Positions 48,303 to 63,300 of a DNA stretch of 64,000 bases are shown here, in pieces (position 1 is the stretch's first letter; every line of letters starts with the position of its first letter). The position numbers were made by a program, and so were the translations under genes. Source of the stretch: Aquila chrysaetos chrysaetos (lineage: Eukaryota; Chordata; Aves; Accipitriformes; Accipitridae); contig NC_044009.1 in NCBI RefSeq assembly GCF_900496995.4, positions 36,045,505 through 36,109,504 of the forward strand, given 5' to 3'. Below the pieces are notes generated by a model. That model made no database searches and had not been told where the DNA came from. It worked only from the letters and a program-made list of their open reading frames with translations.

Positions 48303-51300
48303 TCATATCACCAGGCCAGTGTCTGAGAGGCAGCCAGCAGGTTTCTGGTCAGCTCCACCAGTGCACTTGTTGAGAGGTAAGCTCTGAGTAGGGCTGGGCT
48401 CCAGGCATCTTGTGAGGTGTTCATCAGCTGAAGGGAGGAGTGTGCTGCAGGAGAAAGGAGACCCCATGCTGCTTAGGAACAGCGAGAAAGGATCAAAAGG
48501 GCCATGGTGCAACATTCACCTGCAGTATCATTATACACAGATTTGCAGACAGGGCTGCCAGGCTCACCTACTCCGTCTCCCATCCCAGGCAGCACCACTC
48601 ACCCCAACAGACATCCAAGACATTGATGGGACTTCAGGGTCACAGCTTGATCTCCCTGCCTGCACGTAAACCCAACTCCATCTTGGCCTGGGCACAGGAG
48701 CAGGGATGCCCTTTCCCTTAACACCAGACACCAGGGGTGTGCCTGCCCTCCACTTTGGCTCACCCAGACGAACCCCAGTCCTCCAACTCTCCACAGGAAG
48801 CTGTTGGGGCCAGCAGCACCCATTTTGCAGCCCAGCTTTGCTTGGGGAAGCTGGCAGAGGCCTGCCTGCTCCCCCAGTCCCTTGCTGCAGCTGAGAGCCT
48901 CTGCTCACTGCTGGTCACATCAGAGCCCACAGAATTGGTGCGGGTCCTTGTGGGGAACATCTTGTCAGCATGTCCTGACCATGACAACCCCAAACATCAC
49001 CCAGTCCGGCTGTTCCAAGCCTTACTCCCACCCGAGCTGGGCATACAGTGCCAAGGAGACATGCCCTGTTGCACAGACATCATGCCAGCCCGACCACTTG
49101 GCTCTTCAGAGAGCAGAGGCTGGCTTCAGAGCCTGCAAGCCAACCTGTTTCTCTCCCCTTAAACAAAGCTGCTTTCCCTGCTGCCAGTTCTCTCTCAGGA
49201 GGACACCAGTCCTAAAGCCACATTGAACACCATGCACGTCACGGCCGGTGCAAACTCACCCCAGCCTGCCCAGTTCCAGTTTGCTGAAGCCATTTGATTG
49301 AACGCTGCTCCTCTGGAGGAAGAAAGACTTTGGCAACGACCACTGCAGGAGGAGAGAAAGACAACCAAATGGCTATTTAAGTCGCAGCAAAAATCCCTCA
49401 AGCCTGCTGGGCTCTGCCATAGGCTGCCCTAGTGCGCTTCAGCTTGAACTGCCTCACACTGCTGTGCATCGTCACTGCCACCAGACTGTTCCCAGAATAG
49501 CAAACAGAGCAGTCTTTGCTCTCTGCTTAATGAATCCCTGTTCTGTAAGTGGGAGCAGAGCATCTTGAGGTCAAAAGAGTGGGTTTCTTTCACTGGATCA
49601 GCCTGCTGTTAAGGCACAGGAGTGACAGACGGAGATGGCTCCCTCGCAGAGGGGAATAAAGGGCAGGCTAGGTGCCAAATATGTAGGGCTGTGCCCAGTG
49701 CACCCAAGGATATTCAGATGTGAAGTACTTGCAAATCTGATATACTGGGAGGACTTCATGTTGGTGGGAGATAGAGAAGCGTGGGTTTTTCCAGACTTCC
49801 CGAGGCCTTGTTAGAGAGGGAAGAAGAGGGCAAACAGGTAGGGCAGGAGTCAGAGGAAGCAGAGCAAGCAGGCTTTCTGCCTAACTCTTCCCAGGCAAAC
49901 CAACCACCTTTCCCTAGCTTATCCACAGCCATACGCACCATCTGAGCCAAATCAGTCCCTGCCCCAGTGTGGTACCCTTTGACACACCAGTTCTTCAGTA
50001 GCTCCAGACCTGGGAATTGACAGAAAAGACAAGAAGCAAGAACAAACGACCAAGTTTGCAGAGAGTTAAGCCTTCCCAGCTTGGGGCACACAAATATGCT
50101 GCACCAAGTGAACTGACTGTGCAGTACATGCTATGCAATAACTACCTGAACACGTGCCTGAGCCCCAGCAAACATGGGGTAAACCAAGGGCATTCACCCT
50201 TTGTATGAGCAAACACTAGCGAACGCCAGCACATGGGCTGCCGCAGTGCCTACCTTCCTCCCAGGGAGCCAGACGCACCGTGCAGCAGGCTCAGCTAAGC
50301 AGGGAAACTGGGGCAACACGGGATTTGCCGAATTAGACCAGACTGGCTGTCCCCCTGAGCCCGGTGCCTGCCAACGGCAGCACCTGATTTGGGCTGCACC
50401 GGTTAAAGTTCCTATAGTGCAAATGTAGAGCAGCTTTGCTGTCACCAGCCCCTTTCCCAGAGGAGGGCAGTTCTGGCAACCTCCACCTTGCACAGCACTG
50501 ATCAGCTGCAGCATCCCAGCGCATCACCTTCTCCCTGCACAGATCCATTCGGAGCTCGACGTGGGCTGAGACCTGGTCTCCATCCCTGACAGAGGGTGAG
50601 GCTGGCACGGACCAAGCTCACCAGTGGTGTGACTGGAAGGGACTGTTCCTCCAGCCACACACAAGACGTGCTGCTCCAGAGCACAGGGAGGTCACCTTGA
50701 AGCAGAGCCATGTGTTCAACTGCACTGAACAGGCTCCACTTCCTCCAAGGCCTCCTGCTAGCTGTCCCCACTACAGCCAAGCTCCCTGCTCCCTGCTAAC
50801 CCAGAAATATTGAGAAATCCAGGACCGCTCTCTTCCTGTTTACTTTTTTAAGAGCCTTAGAGCCATAGCACAAGCTAAGGTGCCTTGAGATTTAAGAACC
50901 AGCACAGCAATGGCCAGGAACTTGATGCTATCCAGCTGGGGTTACTGTGGTTTGCTATACGATACCAGCCCTGGCTATAGGAGGAATCCTTGCTGTCCAA
51001 ACTCTGCTCCTCAGTGACCTTTCAGCAAGCCCCAGGACCTTGCTAAAAAACCCCATGTGTTGGGGGCTGAGAGGACCAGGGCAGCTCAGTAGCCCTGCCC
51101 TGGCTCTGTGCACCAGCCCGGGCTTTGCACCTTGCTGGCCGGGGAGAGGAGGGCTGCGTGGAACATACATGAATGGGAAGGGGCCAGGGGCAGGTTGGGT
51201 TTTGCTCAGAGATGAAGAGCAATGAGGGGTAGAGCAAATCTGCTCGTTGGGCTGCTTCAGGGAAGGTGGTTCCCTGAACCAGGACCCTGGCCTGAGCAGC

Positions 51301-54300
51301 AAAGTTCAGGGCAGCACTTCAGTGCGGATGATGACAGGTTCTTTCTTCCAGCTGACAGGAGAGCATCCAGCAAAGGTATTAGCGAGGCAAAGGATGACAC
51401 ATGCTGACAGCGCAGCTGGAGAAGGCTATGAGGTTACTGTGTCTCTCTGTGAAAGACTGTTACTGACCCCTTCGATATTTGCTCTAATACCAGTGAAAAG
51501 TGACAAAAGCTTTTTTTTTTTCCCCTCTGCATGACAGTCAGGCTAGGAGCACACATACAGTCACCTCAGTGGAGGGCTCGCTCCTGCAGAAGCCTCTCCA
51601 GCTATATCAGATGCTGGATGGAGAGCCCTGAGCCACAGACTCTTTATGTTCTCTAACCCCTCACACTAGACCTCACTGGTCTCTCTCCTGAAGAGCCTCT
51701 ACTGCTGCCCTGATAGAGACAGCCCTGGGTAAGAAGGAATTGGTCTGGCCCAGCTATGCCTCATTAAAGGATGTTTTTTATTAAAATACAGAGTTGTGTC
51801 CTGGAAAGGTGGAAATGATAGCTAGATTTCTAGTGTTTAGGAAAAATTTCTCTGTGTGCATGCTGACAGTTTTTCATCAATTAGAAAGCAGCAGGAGACC
51901 AGGGAATAGGCCCAATTTTTCCTTCACTTCACAGATCACCTGTAAGGAGCAAAGCCTAGCAACTCCAGCTGTTTCTCCCTCAAAAGAAGGCAGAGGAACA
52001 CAGTAAGAGGCCAGAGCTACAGGCTGAAGGCAGAAGTCCAGCCTGCTTCAGCCCCAGGGCACCTAGAAGTGATGGTGCTGTGTTTACCAGAACAGTCAGC
52101 ACCTCTGATCAACTCAGAATAAGCTTTTCGTGATATTTGAAGCAGTCTGGGAGGGTAACACATTTCCTGTGGCTAGTGTGCAGGCAGGCAGCACTCCCTC
52201 AACATGCGTAGCTCAGAAGTCTCCCATGACTGCCAGCAGGCAGCCTGCCTGACTCAGGTGACTGTGCCAGGCTCTCAGATGGCAGTTACCTTTGTGTTTA
52301 TTCAGGTAGTATTTGAGCTCCCACTGGGTCACCAGGATGTTGAAGTAACGAGGCTGCTCGAAGAAGCGCAGGTACCGCATGGAGATGTGGGTAGGGAACA
52401 CCCGCTCGAACTGCCCACGCCGGGAATACTCATCCTCTGTCTCCACCAGGATGCGAACATCATCTGGGGTCAGGATGTCCAAGACAGAAGAATAAAAATC
52501 CTGCAGATAAGACCAATGCAGGGTCAGGGAGAACTGAACTACAGTTTGTCGGTCCCCCTTCTCACCTTCCCACTCCTCAGACCCTCTCAGGCAGAAGTCT
52601 CCATGTGTCTGAGATCTTTGGGACACAGACCATGTGGAAAATGAAGAAATCTAGGCTCAGTGGTGACATCAACACTGCACAGAGCTGAGAACATGCCCCA
52701 ATTCTGCAGCCCAACCTTCTTACAGACACTGCCAGGTGGCACACAAGGCAAGCATCCCTGCTAACCTGCACGGTGTCAGCAGACAAAGGCTATGAGAGCT
52801 GCGCAGAGACACAAGGAGGAACAGGCAGTGCTCAGACCCTGTTTGGGGACTGGTGAGTAACATGCCCCTCAGCACATGCCTATTTTAATGTAAAGATGAG
52901 CCAGTGCAGCAGTGGCTTAAGCAAATCCAATTTATTTCTGACCAGCTGTTTTGTAACCCACTGGAGCTCAAGTGCTCCCCATCATCTGGCTGTCCCCACA
53001 GAGGGGCACAATCTGGAGAGGAACATGGGATAGACATGTGGGACTGGTTGGGACAGTGGCTTGGCAGGATGGCACAAGTATCAGAGGAGGTTGTGTCATA
53101 CCTGGTCAGGTATCTTCTGCGTCAAGTAATAGGCCTTCTTCATCTTCTCTGCTATGAAATGCTCAGGTGCTGCCTTGGGCTTCTCCTTCAAAGCACTGCC
53201 CAGACTGAGGACACAAAAAGAGGCAGTAGAGCATTTAGGCAGAGAAGACAAAGTCCTGTCATGGCAGAGCTGCTCCCAGCAACTTCTGTGAGAGCAGTGA
53301 CACCCTCAGGAAAATGCCATGGAGGAGAGAACACTTTCTCCAAGGATTTCACTAGTTCCAGGATCAGTGATGCAACCACAGCCTTGTGCATCAGCACAGG
53401 ACCCAGGAGGGATGTGGGCAGGGGAACAGGGAGGGCCCTGCCAGCTCCTTGCTAAGGCTTTTCAGTGTTCCTTCAACCAAAAGGCGAACCATCATCTTAC
53501 ACCCACATAGGATGCAAGAGGGCCAAAGACACACCATGACCCGATTCACAGCACTTGAAGCCTGGTGGGATTTCATGTTTACATCCCACTTGGAACGCAG
53601 CTTCCTAACTGTAACCACAGGGCTGGGGGTACGAGTACTCAGTACTGGTACTGTGCAAGGAAGGAGAGAACTCTTAGATCAAAAACTTCCTCCTGCAACA
53701 CCCAAGACTGCTTAAGACTTGAATTCAGCTCCAGCTCCACAGGCCATGGGAAATCCTGGCTTTTGTACAATCTGACCAGCAACCATCTAAACTATTCTAA
53801 GCACCCAACTGAACCATTTGGGGATGCCAGAGTCTGGGAGATACTTGTCCAACATCTTGTAACCCTTATATCAACACAGCTAATTTGTTCTGCTGCTGCA
53901 AAAATAATTAGTTGTGTGCAGATCCAAACAGGGAGAGCAGAGCCTTGAGGCTGAGCAGAGCCTAGAGGCTGTGCTGCATGGTGCTTGGGGAACATATAGA
54001 TCTACTGGAATTATGCCCATATGCAAAAAACCCCTTCGTATCCTTTCCAGGGCAGGAGATACAGTTAAGCAAGCTTGCCCCTGGATGCAGGAACTCTGGT
54101 AATGCATGATCTGAACCATGTTAAGGATCCGCTTAATCCCCTGCAGGTCCTTTCGAGGACACCTGCCCTTCAGCACCTCTGTCACAAGTCGCAAACGAGC
54201 GTGTGATCAAAGCGCCGCAGAAGAGCTGGCGAGCGCTCCCCGGCTAGAACAGGCCCGCGCTCCAAGCTTCTCCCTTCGCTGAAGGCACAGGGCAGGTGGA

Positions 54301-57300
54301 GGGCAAGAGTCCCATTTTTTGGCATGCCCACACATCAGGGTGTGCTGATGCTCATCCCAGCAAGCTGCTCCTTCAGTGACATACGGCCAGCAGCCACTCT
54401 GCTACAGGGAACAGGACTGGTTTCATCCCACTGTCAGGTTTGAAACCAGTATAAGCCCAAGCTGTGGTGAAACACAGAAGGAGCAGGGGCCTGGGTGGAC
54501 ACATGCCCAAGAATTAGCCTTATGCAAGAAACAGTCATGTTAGCTGCAAGGTAAGACTGTGCACACCCCAACCCATAGGTCTACAGCCTTTGACACCTGG
54601 AGTGCTGCCTAAGGAACAGATCACTCCAGCCTTTGCAAAATAACAGGTGCTCCTCTTGCTCAAGGCAGCAGCATGTCAGCCCTGGGGTAGAGGGTAAGCG
54701 GATCCAGACCCAACACAGCCAGCCAGCCCTCCAAGCAAACGGAGAGGCAGTGAGGCTCAGCATTGCGTTAGTTCTGGCAGGGGAAAAGAGGAGAGAGCAC
54801 AACTCTACTAACTGCAGAGCAAGCACAAATTACGCTAGCCTCACTTCCAACTATGGACTTGCAGAGAGGGCATAAATCCTTCTGCCTTGAAGAGACCGCA
54901 GGAACCAGATACCCAGGCAATGATGCAAGTCCCTCAGACCCATAGCTGAAGGACCAGCAAGCACAGGCTCTCAACAGCATAGAAACTAGTGTTTGCCAGG
55001 CTGCAAGCAGCCCCCAGATGAAATCCCCCAAGAGAAAAGCCTGCCTCTCTGACAGAGAAGGGGGCTGACCTGCAGGTAGAGCCACTTCTTGTCTGCGGCC
55101 TTGAGACCATGCTGTCCGTGCTGGGCAGAACAAAGCCAGCGAGGTTGAGGAGGTCCCGGATCATCTGGCCCTTGATGCTCACGTCCAGTGGGGAGTTGGA
55201 GTGGAGGCTGTGGGGAAGAAGCATCACTGAGTGCTAGAATGGAGGTGCTGAGCCCCACGGCCTCAAGATCACTCCCTGGGTTAATACTGACCGGGATACA
55301 AAACCCAGCCTGTCCCTCACCTCATCACAGACAGCCATGAGACATTGAGAGAAAAATCCCGACAACAGTTCTTTGAATAGGGGCTCCCCACCAGAAACAG
55401 TTCATTTCTCCACCTCTTCCCAGATTTGCTGGAAACCAGCAAACCCATCCCCAGAGCCCTATGTGGGACCACAGCTCTGTGTCCAGCTCATGCCCATCCA
55501 CTCTTGCAGGCAGGAGAGGCTGTACTGAGGTACACTGCAGCTCCCACCCCTGCCTGCGCAGCCAACACCGCACGGCCGGGTGCTGTCAGCAAGCAAGGAA
55601 CAGTGCACGAGGCAGTGGAGCCGCTGATCACTTCTGCCCACGCAAAGAAGAAATCTCTGCCATTACCCGTTCCCTACATGACACATCCCTCCTTGGCCTT
55701 CCTTTTTTAACATACTCTTCCCTGGCTCTAGCTGGAGCATGCCCAGTGAAGCTTTCTGAGCTGCCGATGGATGTTGTTTTCGCAGACAGGGAGGACTTTG
55801 ATTCCTGCAATCTGGAGAGGGAGGCTTCAAAGCCCACAGTCTTTCAGCACAGGGTGGAGGGGATATCACGAGCCAAATTCACTTTGTGGTAAAAGAAAGG
55901 CCATTATCCACTCTGCTGTGGCTCAGAATCTGCTTTACCTTGGGGAAATGTTGACCTCTAAGATCCAGGGCTTGAGGTTTTCATCCAGCATGATATCAAA
56001 CCCAAACAGCTCATGGCAACAGTACGGCCGCCGCACGTACATCTTCACCAGGCTGTTCACGTAGGGCTCAGATCTGCAAGCCAAGGAAAAACGCTTGTTT
56101 CCAACAGTCAGACAGCAGAGCTCTGGCAGTTCAAGGCACACGCTGCCAGTTCTGAGAGCGTATGCAGCCACATGCTGCGGGAGCGGGTGGGCTGAGAGAC
56201 CAACTCAGGCCTGTGAGCTGCTGCTGCTGCACTGCGTATGGATCCAGCATTGCCTCCTGAGCATCCCTGCTCCGTCAGGCAGGATCTGCCTCTGAACACA
56301 AGATCTATCCTGCACCAGGGGACCTTTCTTCTCAGGCACCCTGGCCAAGCAGGGGAGTGGGTGGCAAGCTGTGCAGAGTATTGGGTACACTGCACCCTCC
56401 TGACCTCCCCCCCTGCACTGCAGGCAGACCCAGGAAATGTAAGGTCTATTTACCCATTGCAGCTACTGCAGCATGAGCATAAGTAACAGGATGAAAGGAA
56501 GGATCCAGAGAGAAATACTGAAGCCAAAAGAAGTGGTAGCATTTAGATTAAGAGCAAAAGCACTGGTCTGACAGGGGACTGGAGAGCCAAAGGGACCAGG
56601 GTGCACCCCACAGCCAGGCACAGAGCAAGGGGTGCCAGGACTCACGCAATGATGGTTTTGATAACGATGTCCTTAATCTTCTCCCAGATGGCCTCGCTAT
56701 TAACTCCCTTCTGGGTCAGGTAACTCCAGAGAGCTTTGAGTGCCCTGGGAGAGAAAAAGCAAAGGAGGTAGCTCTGTAGCCTCTTGCTGCCCAGCCCTGC
56801 AAGGGGAGTCAAAGCAGCAGAGGGGAGCCTTGACAAAGCTCTTCCCTGGCATGGCCACCCTTCTGCCATCCTCAAACCCCTCAGCTCCTGGTTGCTGCCC
56901 TCCGCAGCCTGGCCGCTGGTCTTGTAGGCCCAGCTACTAGGAACATAAATCTGTCATAGACTTGTCCCAGCACTGGAGTAATAAGTCCCAAATTAGCACA
57001 TGAGCAAGGTAAGTCAGGCCCAGATCTTCTCTTCCCTCCCCCTCCGTGTCCTCAGCAAACCTCCCCTTCCTGCAGGCCTTCCCCCGCAGCACTACAAAGC
57101 AGCTCAGCAAGAATCCAGCAAGACCCCCGTAAATCTTTTAGCTAGAGCCATTTCACCAAGGCTTCGGGGGTGGAGAAAATTTTTTTAAAAACATGGAGAA
57201 CAAGATGGTAGGGGGGAGCATCTTTGCTTTTATAGGAGTTTCCCACACCACACTGAGCGTTGCAAGCCACCCTGACACCAAGCCAAGGATGCTCAGATAT

Positions 57301-60300
57301 TGCTCAAGTGACTGTGTGGCTAATGTCCAGGAATCCAAAGGTCACGCTTCCTGCATACAAGAGATGGAGCGGATTACAGCCACTCTCATCTTTAACGTGG
57401 GAGCGGCCAGCTTTGACTTGCATGGCAGTACCAAAAACCCACGCAATCCCACCCCCATGGGATTTCAACTGCTGGGGGACAGCAGCCCCTTCTCAAAGTC
57501 CCAGTAGAGGAACAAACCACTGTGCAGCAGGTCCGTGTTTGAGAAAGCAATCCTACCGCAGCAAACCACCTTCTGCAGCTCCCTTTGAAGTGAAGTAGCC
57601 CTGCCCAGGCCCATGAATTGAGAACTCTATCCTGCACTATTTTTAAAAGAGTTCAAACACAGCTATGGAATCAGAGACAAGTGCCTGGGGCCTTGGATCA
57701 GTCCACCCATGGGACAGCAGGGAACAGGAACTCCTGCAAGACTGCAGCCCACCTCCCAAATGCCTAGAAATGGCACCACTGCTCCTATTCACATTGAGTA
57801 CCACACAAATTATCAGTTTTGCACCAGGACTGTCCCTTTCTCTGCCTCCATAGGGAAGTCAAGAGCGAGATGGGCAGAAGCTCCCATCTAGCCAATTTAA
57901 GCATCACAATTACCCATTCAAGTTCTAACAGCAAAAAATCAGATTCTGCTTTAACCACATCCCATTGCCCCTGCAACAGGGCAAGGGGATGAATGAGCAC
58001 AGATAAGAGCAGCGTTGGAAGCAGGGAACGGCACAGACACAGGCGGGATGAACGGCAACCACAGCCCAAGCAGCAGCAGCCAGGACAAGTCACAAGCCAG
58101 GGAGACCGTCCAGATTCCATCGACACTAACCCATGCTAAAATCACTCTGCTTCTCCAGTTTCCCCAAGCGGGAGCAGACAATACAGGAAGCACCTTCAAC
58201 TTTTGGGTAGGAATACTGAAAAGACTGACTTAACAGGGAATAGAATAACTGCCCTAAAAGCAGCACCTACCATTTGTGTCCCTGACAAGCAGTCTCATCC
58301 AAGTTGGACTTGTACTCCGTGTTCTTCTTGTTCACGCTGTAGTTGGTCAAGTGCACGAACTTGTTGCTGAGGCTCTTCATTGAGGAGGAGTACCTGGATG
58401 AGACAATAGGAGCACAAGCAGTCAGCTTGAACTGGCTGCCCCCAGGCCCATGGGGCAGGCAGAAACTCTGTTCTCATCTCAGACCACTCTTGGCCATCCA
58501 CCAGCCCTGCTGCCTCCCTTTCCCAGGCTGCCTGGAGCTCTCTGTCCCCATGGGCCCAGAGCTGATGGGACAAAGCATGAGACACAGAGCAAGCTGCCTT
58601 GGGGCAGTGAGATGCAGTCCCACCCTCACAGCATGTCCTTAAGAAAAGACCAGAGCATCAGTGAGCAAAAGCACTGATGGAACTGCAGCAGTCTGAGGCA
58701 ATACAGCCAAAACTGGAAGAAACATCTCAGTTGTATGCCAGCTCTTATGCAGTATGAAGCACAGACAGCATATTTCAAGAACTGCTTTACACTGAGCTGA
58801 TCTTGCCTTGGGAAGCGCGGATGAACAAAGCATCGTCTCAGATTCCCTTTCAACACTGTCACCTGCAGTGACCCCATGTGTTTCCAGACTGCTTCTTAAG
58901 CAAGCAAACTACAACTTTAAGCATCACTGTATACAGGATAACTCCCTCCTGCCCCAGCCGAGGCCGGTACCACAGTCACACATGCCTCAGCGCTGAGGTC
59001 GCCCCCCCCAGCATCGCTCTCCTGTACAACCTACTTGCAGCTAGCAAAGCGAACCAATCCATCCTTGAACAGGTAGACCCTGAGGGGGTCGTAGCAAGTG
59101 ACGTAAACGTAGATCCTCAGGTCAAACTTCTTCCCGCCAATGAGGTAGGGTTTGTGCAGATATCTGCAGAGGGAAGCAAGCACCGGGGAAGGGTTATGAT
59201 TTCCATCTGCAGGAACATCTCTAGCCCCCACCTCAGAAGACTTGGCAAAACAAGGGATCAAGGCAGAAGCCCTTTGGCACAGCATTTCCAAGTGAAGTGC
59301 ATCACAGTCAAAATGAGAGAGAAAAAAGCTCTCCCATGCACAGGAAGATCCTGCAGCACATGAGCAGTATTCCCCTCTGCTCAGTTCCATTTTGAAGAGA
59401 TTTTCCCTGGCTCTAAGGCACAGTAGCTTTTCTACACCCACAAGACTGATCACAATATTCAGGAACATCTAAGACATGCAGTGGGCCACAGATGGTTTGG
59501 TTCAGTGAGCAGAAACAGTTGGAAATTTTCATCCAAATCATTTGATTATTCATCCCAGAAGTTCATGATTTTCCATAGGAAAGCTTATCACTTTGCATGG
59601 GAAGCGGACAGGGAGAACAGACAAGCCAACACAGCAGTTCCCTGTCTGCCAAACACCAGACAGTTTTCCTGCCCTCACAAGAACTTTCCCAGAAAGCAGC
59701 CTCAAACCAAGATAAGCTATTCCATTTTTCTGCGGAAGGAAAAGGAGATTCTGAAAATCCTGTTATTTCAAGAAAATCCTTTGACCAACATCCACACACA
59801 CAGAGGCCACACACACTGACTCATTCTAACTTGGATAAGAACAAATCTTTGACAATTGCCACCTCTTCCCTGGGACTTCTCTTCCGACTGTGCTTGTGGG
59901 CACTGGATAAGGTTTGTTTGCCTCCAGAGATGTCAAACCCCAGAGTACAAAGCAGTGGGAGCAGGATCACAGCAGAGCTGAAGCTGATCACCTGACAGAC
60001 AGAAGCTCCAGAAAGCCCACAGAGCCAGTTTGTACCCAAGACCTCAAAAATCTACACAGAGACAGCAGCACTCTGATAAGCCCAGCTGCAGCTGACAGAG
60101 CCAGACTTCCAGCAGCAGCATTACAACCAGGCAGTCGAGAAGTTTCCAGATGAAAATCAGGTGCTTCTGCTCTGCCACATAGTGGCAGTGGCCCATATCT
60201 GGCCAGAGACACTAGGAGGTCCCAGGCTGTGTGTCAACCTTGCTTTCCCTCACTGTCCTGGTTTCAGCTGGGATAGAGTTAATTGTCTTCCTAGTAGCTG

Positions 60301-63300
60301 GTATAGTGCTATGTTTTTGAGTTTGGTATGAGAAGAATGTTGATAACGCTGATGTTTTCAGTTGCTGTCAAGTAATGTTTAGACTAAGTCAAGCTTCTCA
60401 TGCCCAGCCAGCAAGAAGGCTGGAGAGGCACAAGAAGTCGGGAGGGGACAGAGCCAGGGCAGCTGACCCAAACTGGCCAAAGGGGTATTCTGTACCATGT
60501 GACACCATGCCTACTATATAAAGTGGGGGGAGTTGGCCTGGGGGGATCGCTGCTCGGGAACTAACTGGGCATCGGTCATTGAGTCATGAGCAATTGCATT
60601 GTGCATCACTTGTTTTGTATATTCCAATTCTTTTATTATTATTGTTATTGTCATTTTATTATTGTTATTATTATAATAATTATTTTTTTCCTTTCTGTCC
60701 TATTAACCTGTTCTTATCTCAACCCATGTGTTTTACTTTTTTTCCCCGATTCTCTCTCCCATCCCACTGGGTGGGGGGAAAGTGAGTGAGTGGCTGCGTG
60801 GTGCTTAGTCGCTGGCTGGGGTTAAAACCATGACACTCGCTCACCTCTGTACCAGCAGCGGTCTCCTTTTGGGGAGCTGGCTCCATTTGTGGATGACCTG
60901 GATACCAATGCCTCTTGCTGATGCTGGCTGCAAAACACAAACAAGAAGGGATCAGATCTTCTCCCTACAGCTACAATGGGACAGAGAATTGAGCTCTGCT
61001 TTGCACTTACTGGTTTCACAATCCATTTCTGGTGGCTAGCTCCTTCCTCCCATGCTTTCCTGAGTAATTTGATGTCCTGGGGCAGGATGAAGGACTGGGG
61101 GAAGAAGTTAAACTCCTTCTTCCCACAGCGAGCCTGCATCTTCAACAGGTTGCGCCACAGACGGTCCTTTCTCCCAATTTGAAATGAACCGGGGAAGTGG
61201 TTTAGCTGGAAAGGAACCCCGATGCTGTGAGATCTCCGTTCTTCCCCACCTCCCTGCCCACCCCTTGCTGCTCCCTGGCCAGAGGATACATCCTTTCTGA
61301 ACACAGTGCAGGGTAATGCTCTTTGCTCCCCTCCCAGGATTGCATCAAGACAGGACCCACCTGCTCCTGAAGCTTTGCAGGGATAAACACCCACATGGTG
61401 ACCCACACCAGCTACAAAGCCAGCAGCTGCTACCTCGTCCCTTCTGATGTCTGAACAGCTGCAGGGCACTAACCCCCAGCCTTTGAGCTTCCTCTGGCAG
61501 TATCCTCCACCCCAGTGGTTTCTCTCTTGCTTCTAAACTGTATGCCAGAGTCCTGCCCATGCAACATAAGCTCTGGGGACAGAAAGACCCCGCAGCAGGA
61601 CAGGAACAGGACTAGAGGCTGCTAGCTTCCAAACCTGGATGCTGCCTCAAAACCAAGTAGTTTCGAGCACGACAGCTCTCCAGAACAAATATGTATGTGT
61701 GACAGATATCAAACCTCTGGTTCCTCACATGCTCCCCAAGCCATGGGCCACTCCTGACCCTTTTGTGATCTGAGTTAGGTACATCCCCTCTGGCTGTGCT
61801 GGCAGGGAGCGCACTGGCCCTACCACTCAGTTCTGCCAGAGGAAGGACTGCTTTAAGCAACAATGACCGAATTTAGATGAGCTCACAAGGGAACACAGCT
61901 TGGTTACAGCCTCAGTCTGTACAAGACCCACCCTCACAGTGGGGATTCTCACCCAGCTGTGTCTGTCTCTTGGGCTCATCTGCCAGCACAGGAATGCCAG
62001 CTGCCATGGTCTGGCAGGGACACTGCAGGGACAGCACAACAAACACCTGGCCCTGAAGAGAGGGGCACCCAAACTGCTCCCAACATGCTCTCCATGCACG
62101 TGAAGGAGGTCAGCCCAAAACATCTCCTACCTTCTGGTGCTCCCTGATAGCTCTGAAGCTGGGAGATTTCATGTGGTGGCCCCAGCAACCCAGCCAGTCA
62201 TTGCTTTCTGCAGGAAAAACAGAGAAATCCATGACTGAGTACCCTGACACCCACAACACCCTCTCAACCCACCGGCACCCCATCTCCTGGGGCTAGCAGA
62301 AGTGTGGCAGGGATGCTGCACAGCAATAGCACAAAGCACTCATACTGGCTACTGCAAGGCTGCCAAACCAAGGGCTGTGAGTGGGATCCAGTTAACCAGG
62401 TGGGTCATATCCTTGCAAACATGATTGTTGTGGGGATCTGGGCAGACACAGGGTCAAAGGAATGGCTTTAATCCCCCAGCACCCTGACTTCCCTGCTTTA
62501 CAGCAGGTGAATGAAGCAGTTGGCTAATTGGCACTGCACTGCAGAGGGACATGTAGGATTGCAAGACTTCCTAGGTCTTGCTCTGCCCTGTGTGTCCCAC
62601 TATAGCCCCAAAACTGTCTGCGCAGTGGTCTCCTGATACAAGCAGGAGTACTGCTGGGAGATCACACTCCAGGGTATGGATCTTAGCTGCAAATGCTCAG
62701 TGCTTCCCCAGCCCCAGCTCTCTCCTACACATCTCCTACGCAGCAACAAGATCCCAATGCTAAGAACTCTCTGGCTATGGTCAATGAGGATGGCTTTTTC
62801 CTCAGCACATGTGGACAAGGGACAGCGGCGCTGGGGTTGGCACCAGATGAGTGCCAGCCTCAGAGTGGCAGCACCATCTAGAGGCACAGCTCAAACAAGC
62901 CGGAGCACAGCTCTGCTGCCCCACACACTGCCTCAGCTCCTGACAACCCAGGAGTAAGTCCTTGTGGTCTATGCCAGAGACAAGCCAAGAGGGAGATCAG
63001 GCCCTGTCAGGACCCACAGAACTTGGATACTGCGAGTCAGACAGGCAGAAATGGGAACCCAGCATCCTGCAGTGCCGAGCCTGTATCACTCCTGCTCTGC
63101 TCTTCACAAGCAGTCTGCCTTCTCATGCCCATGGGCTTGAGGCAAGGGAGGACATGATGTGTTGGATGCTGCCAGACTCCCACAACTTACTTTTGCTGAC
63201 TCTGAAGTGGGACCTGCCAACGGTTTGCTTCACTATGTTTGGCGTGACTGTGCACATTTTCCATCGCAGCAGCTTCCTCTGCTCCCAAGGCAGCTTTTCC

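Noticed and set aside
62676-62957. Plus-strand open frame in TTLL4 intron
   Set aside because: No splice-supported or family evidence; ordinary intronic chance frame.
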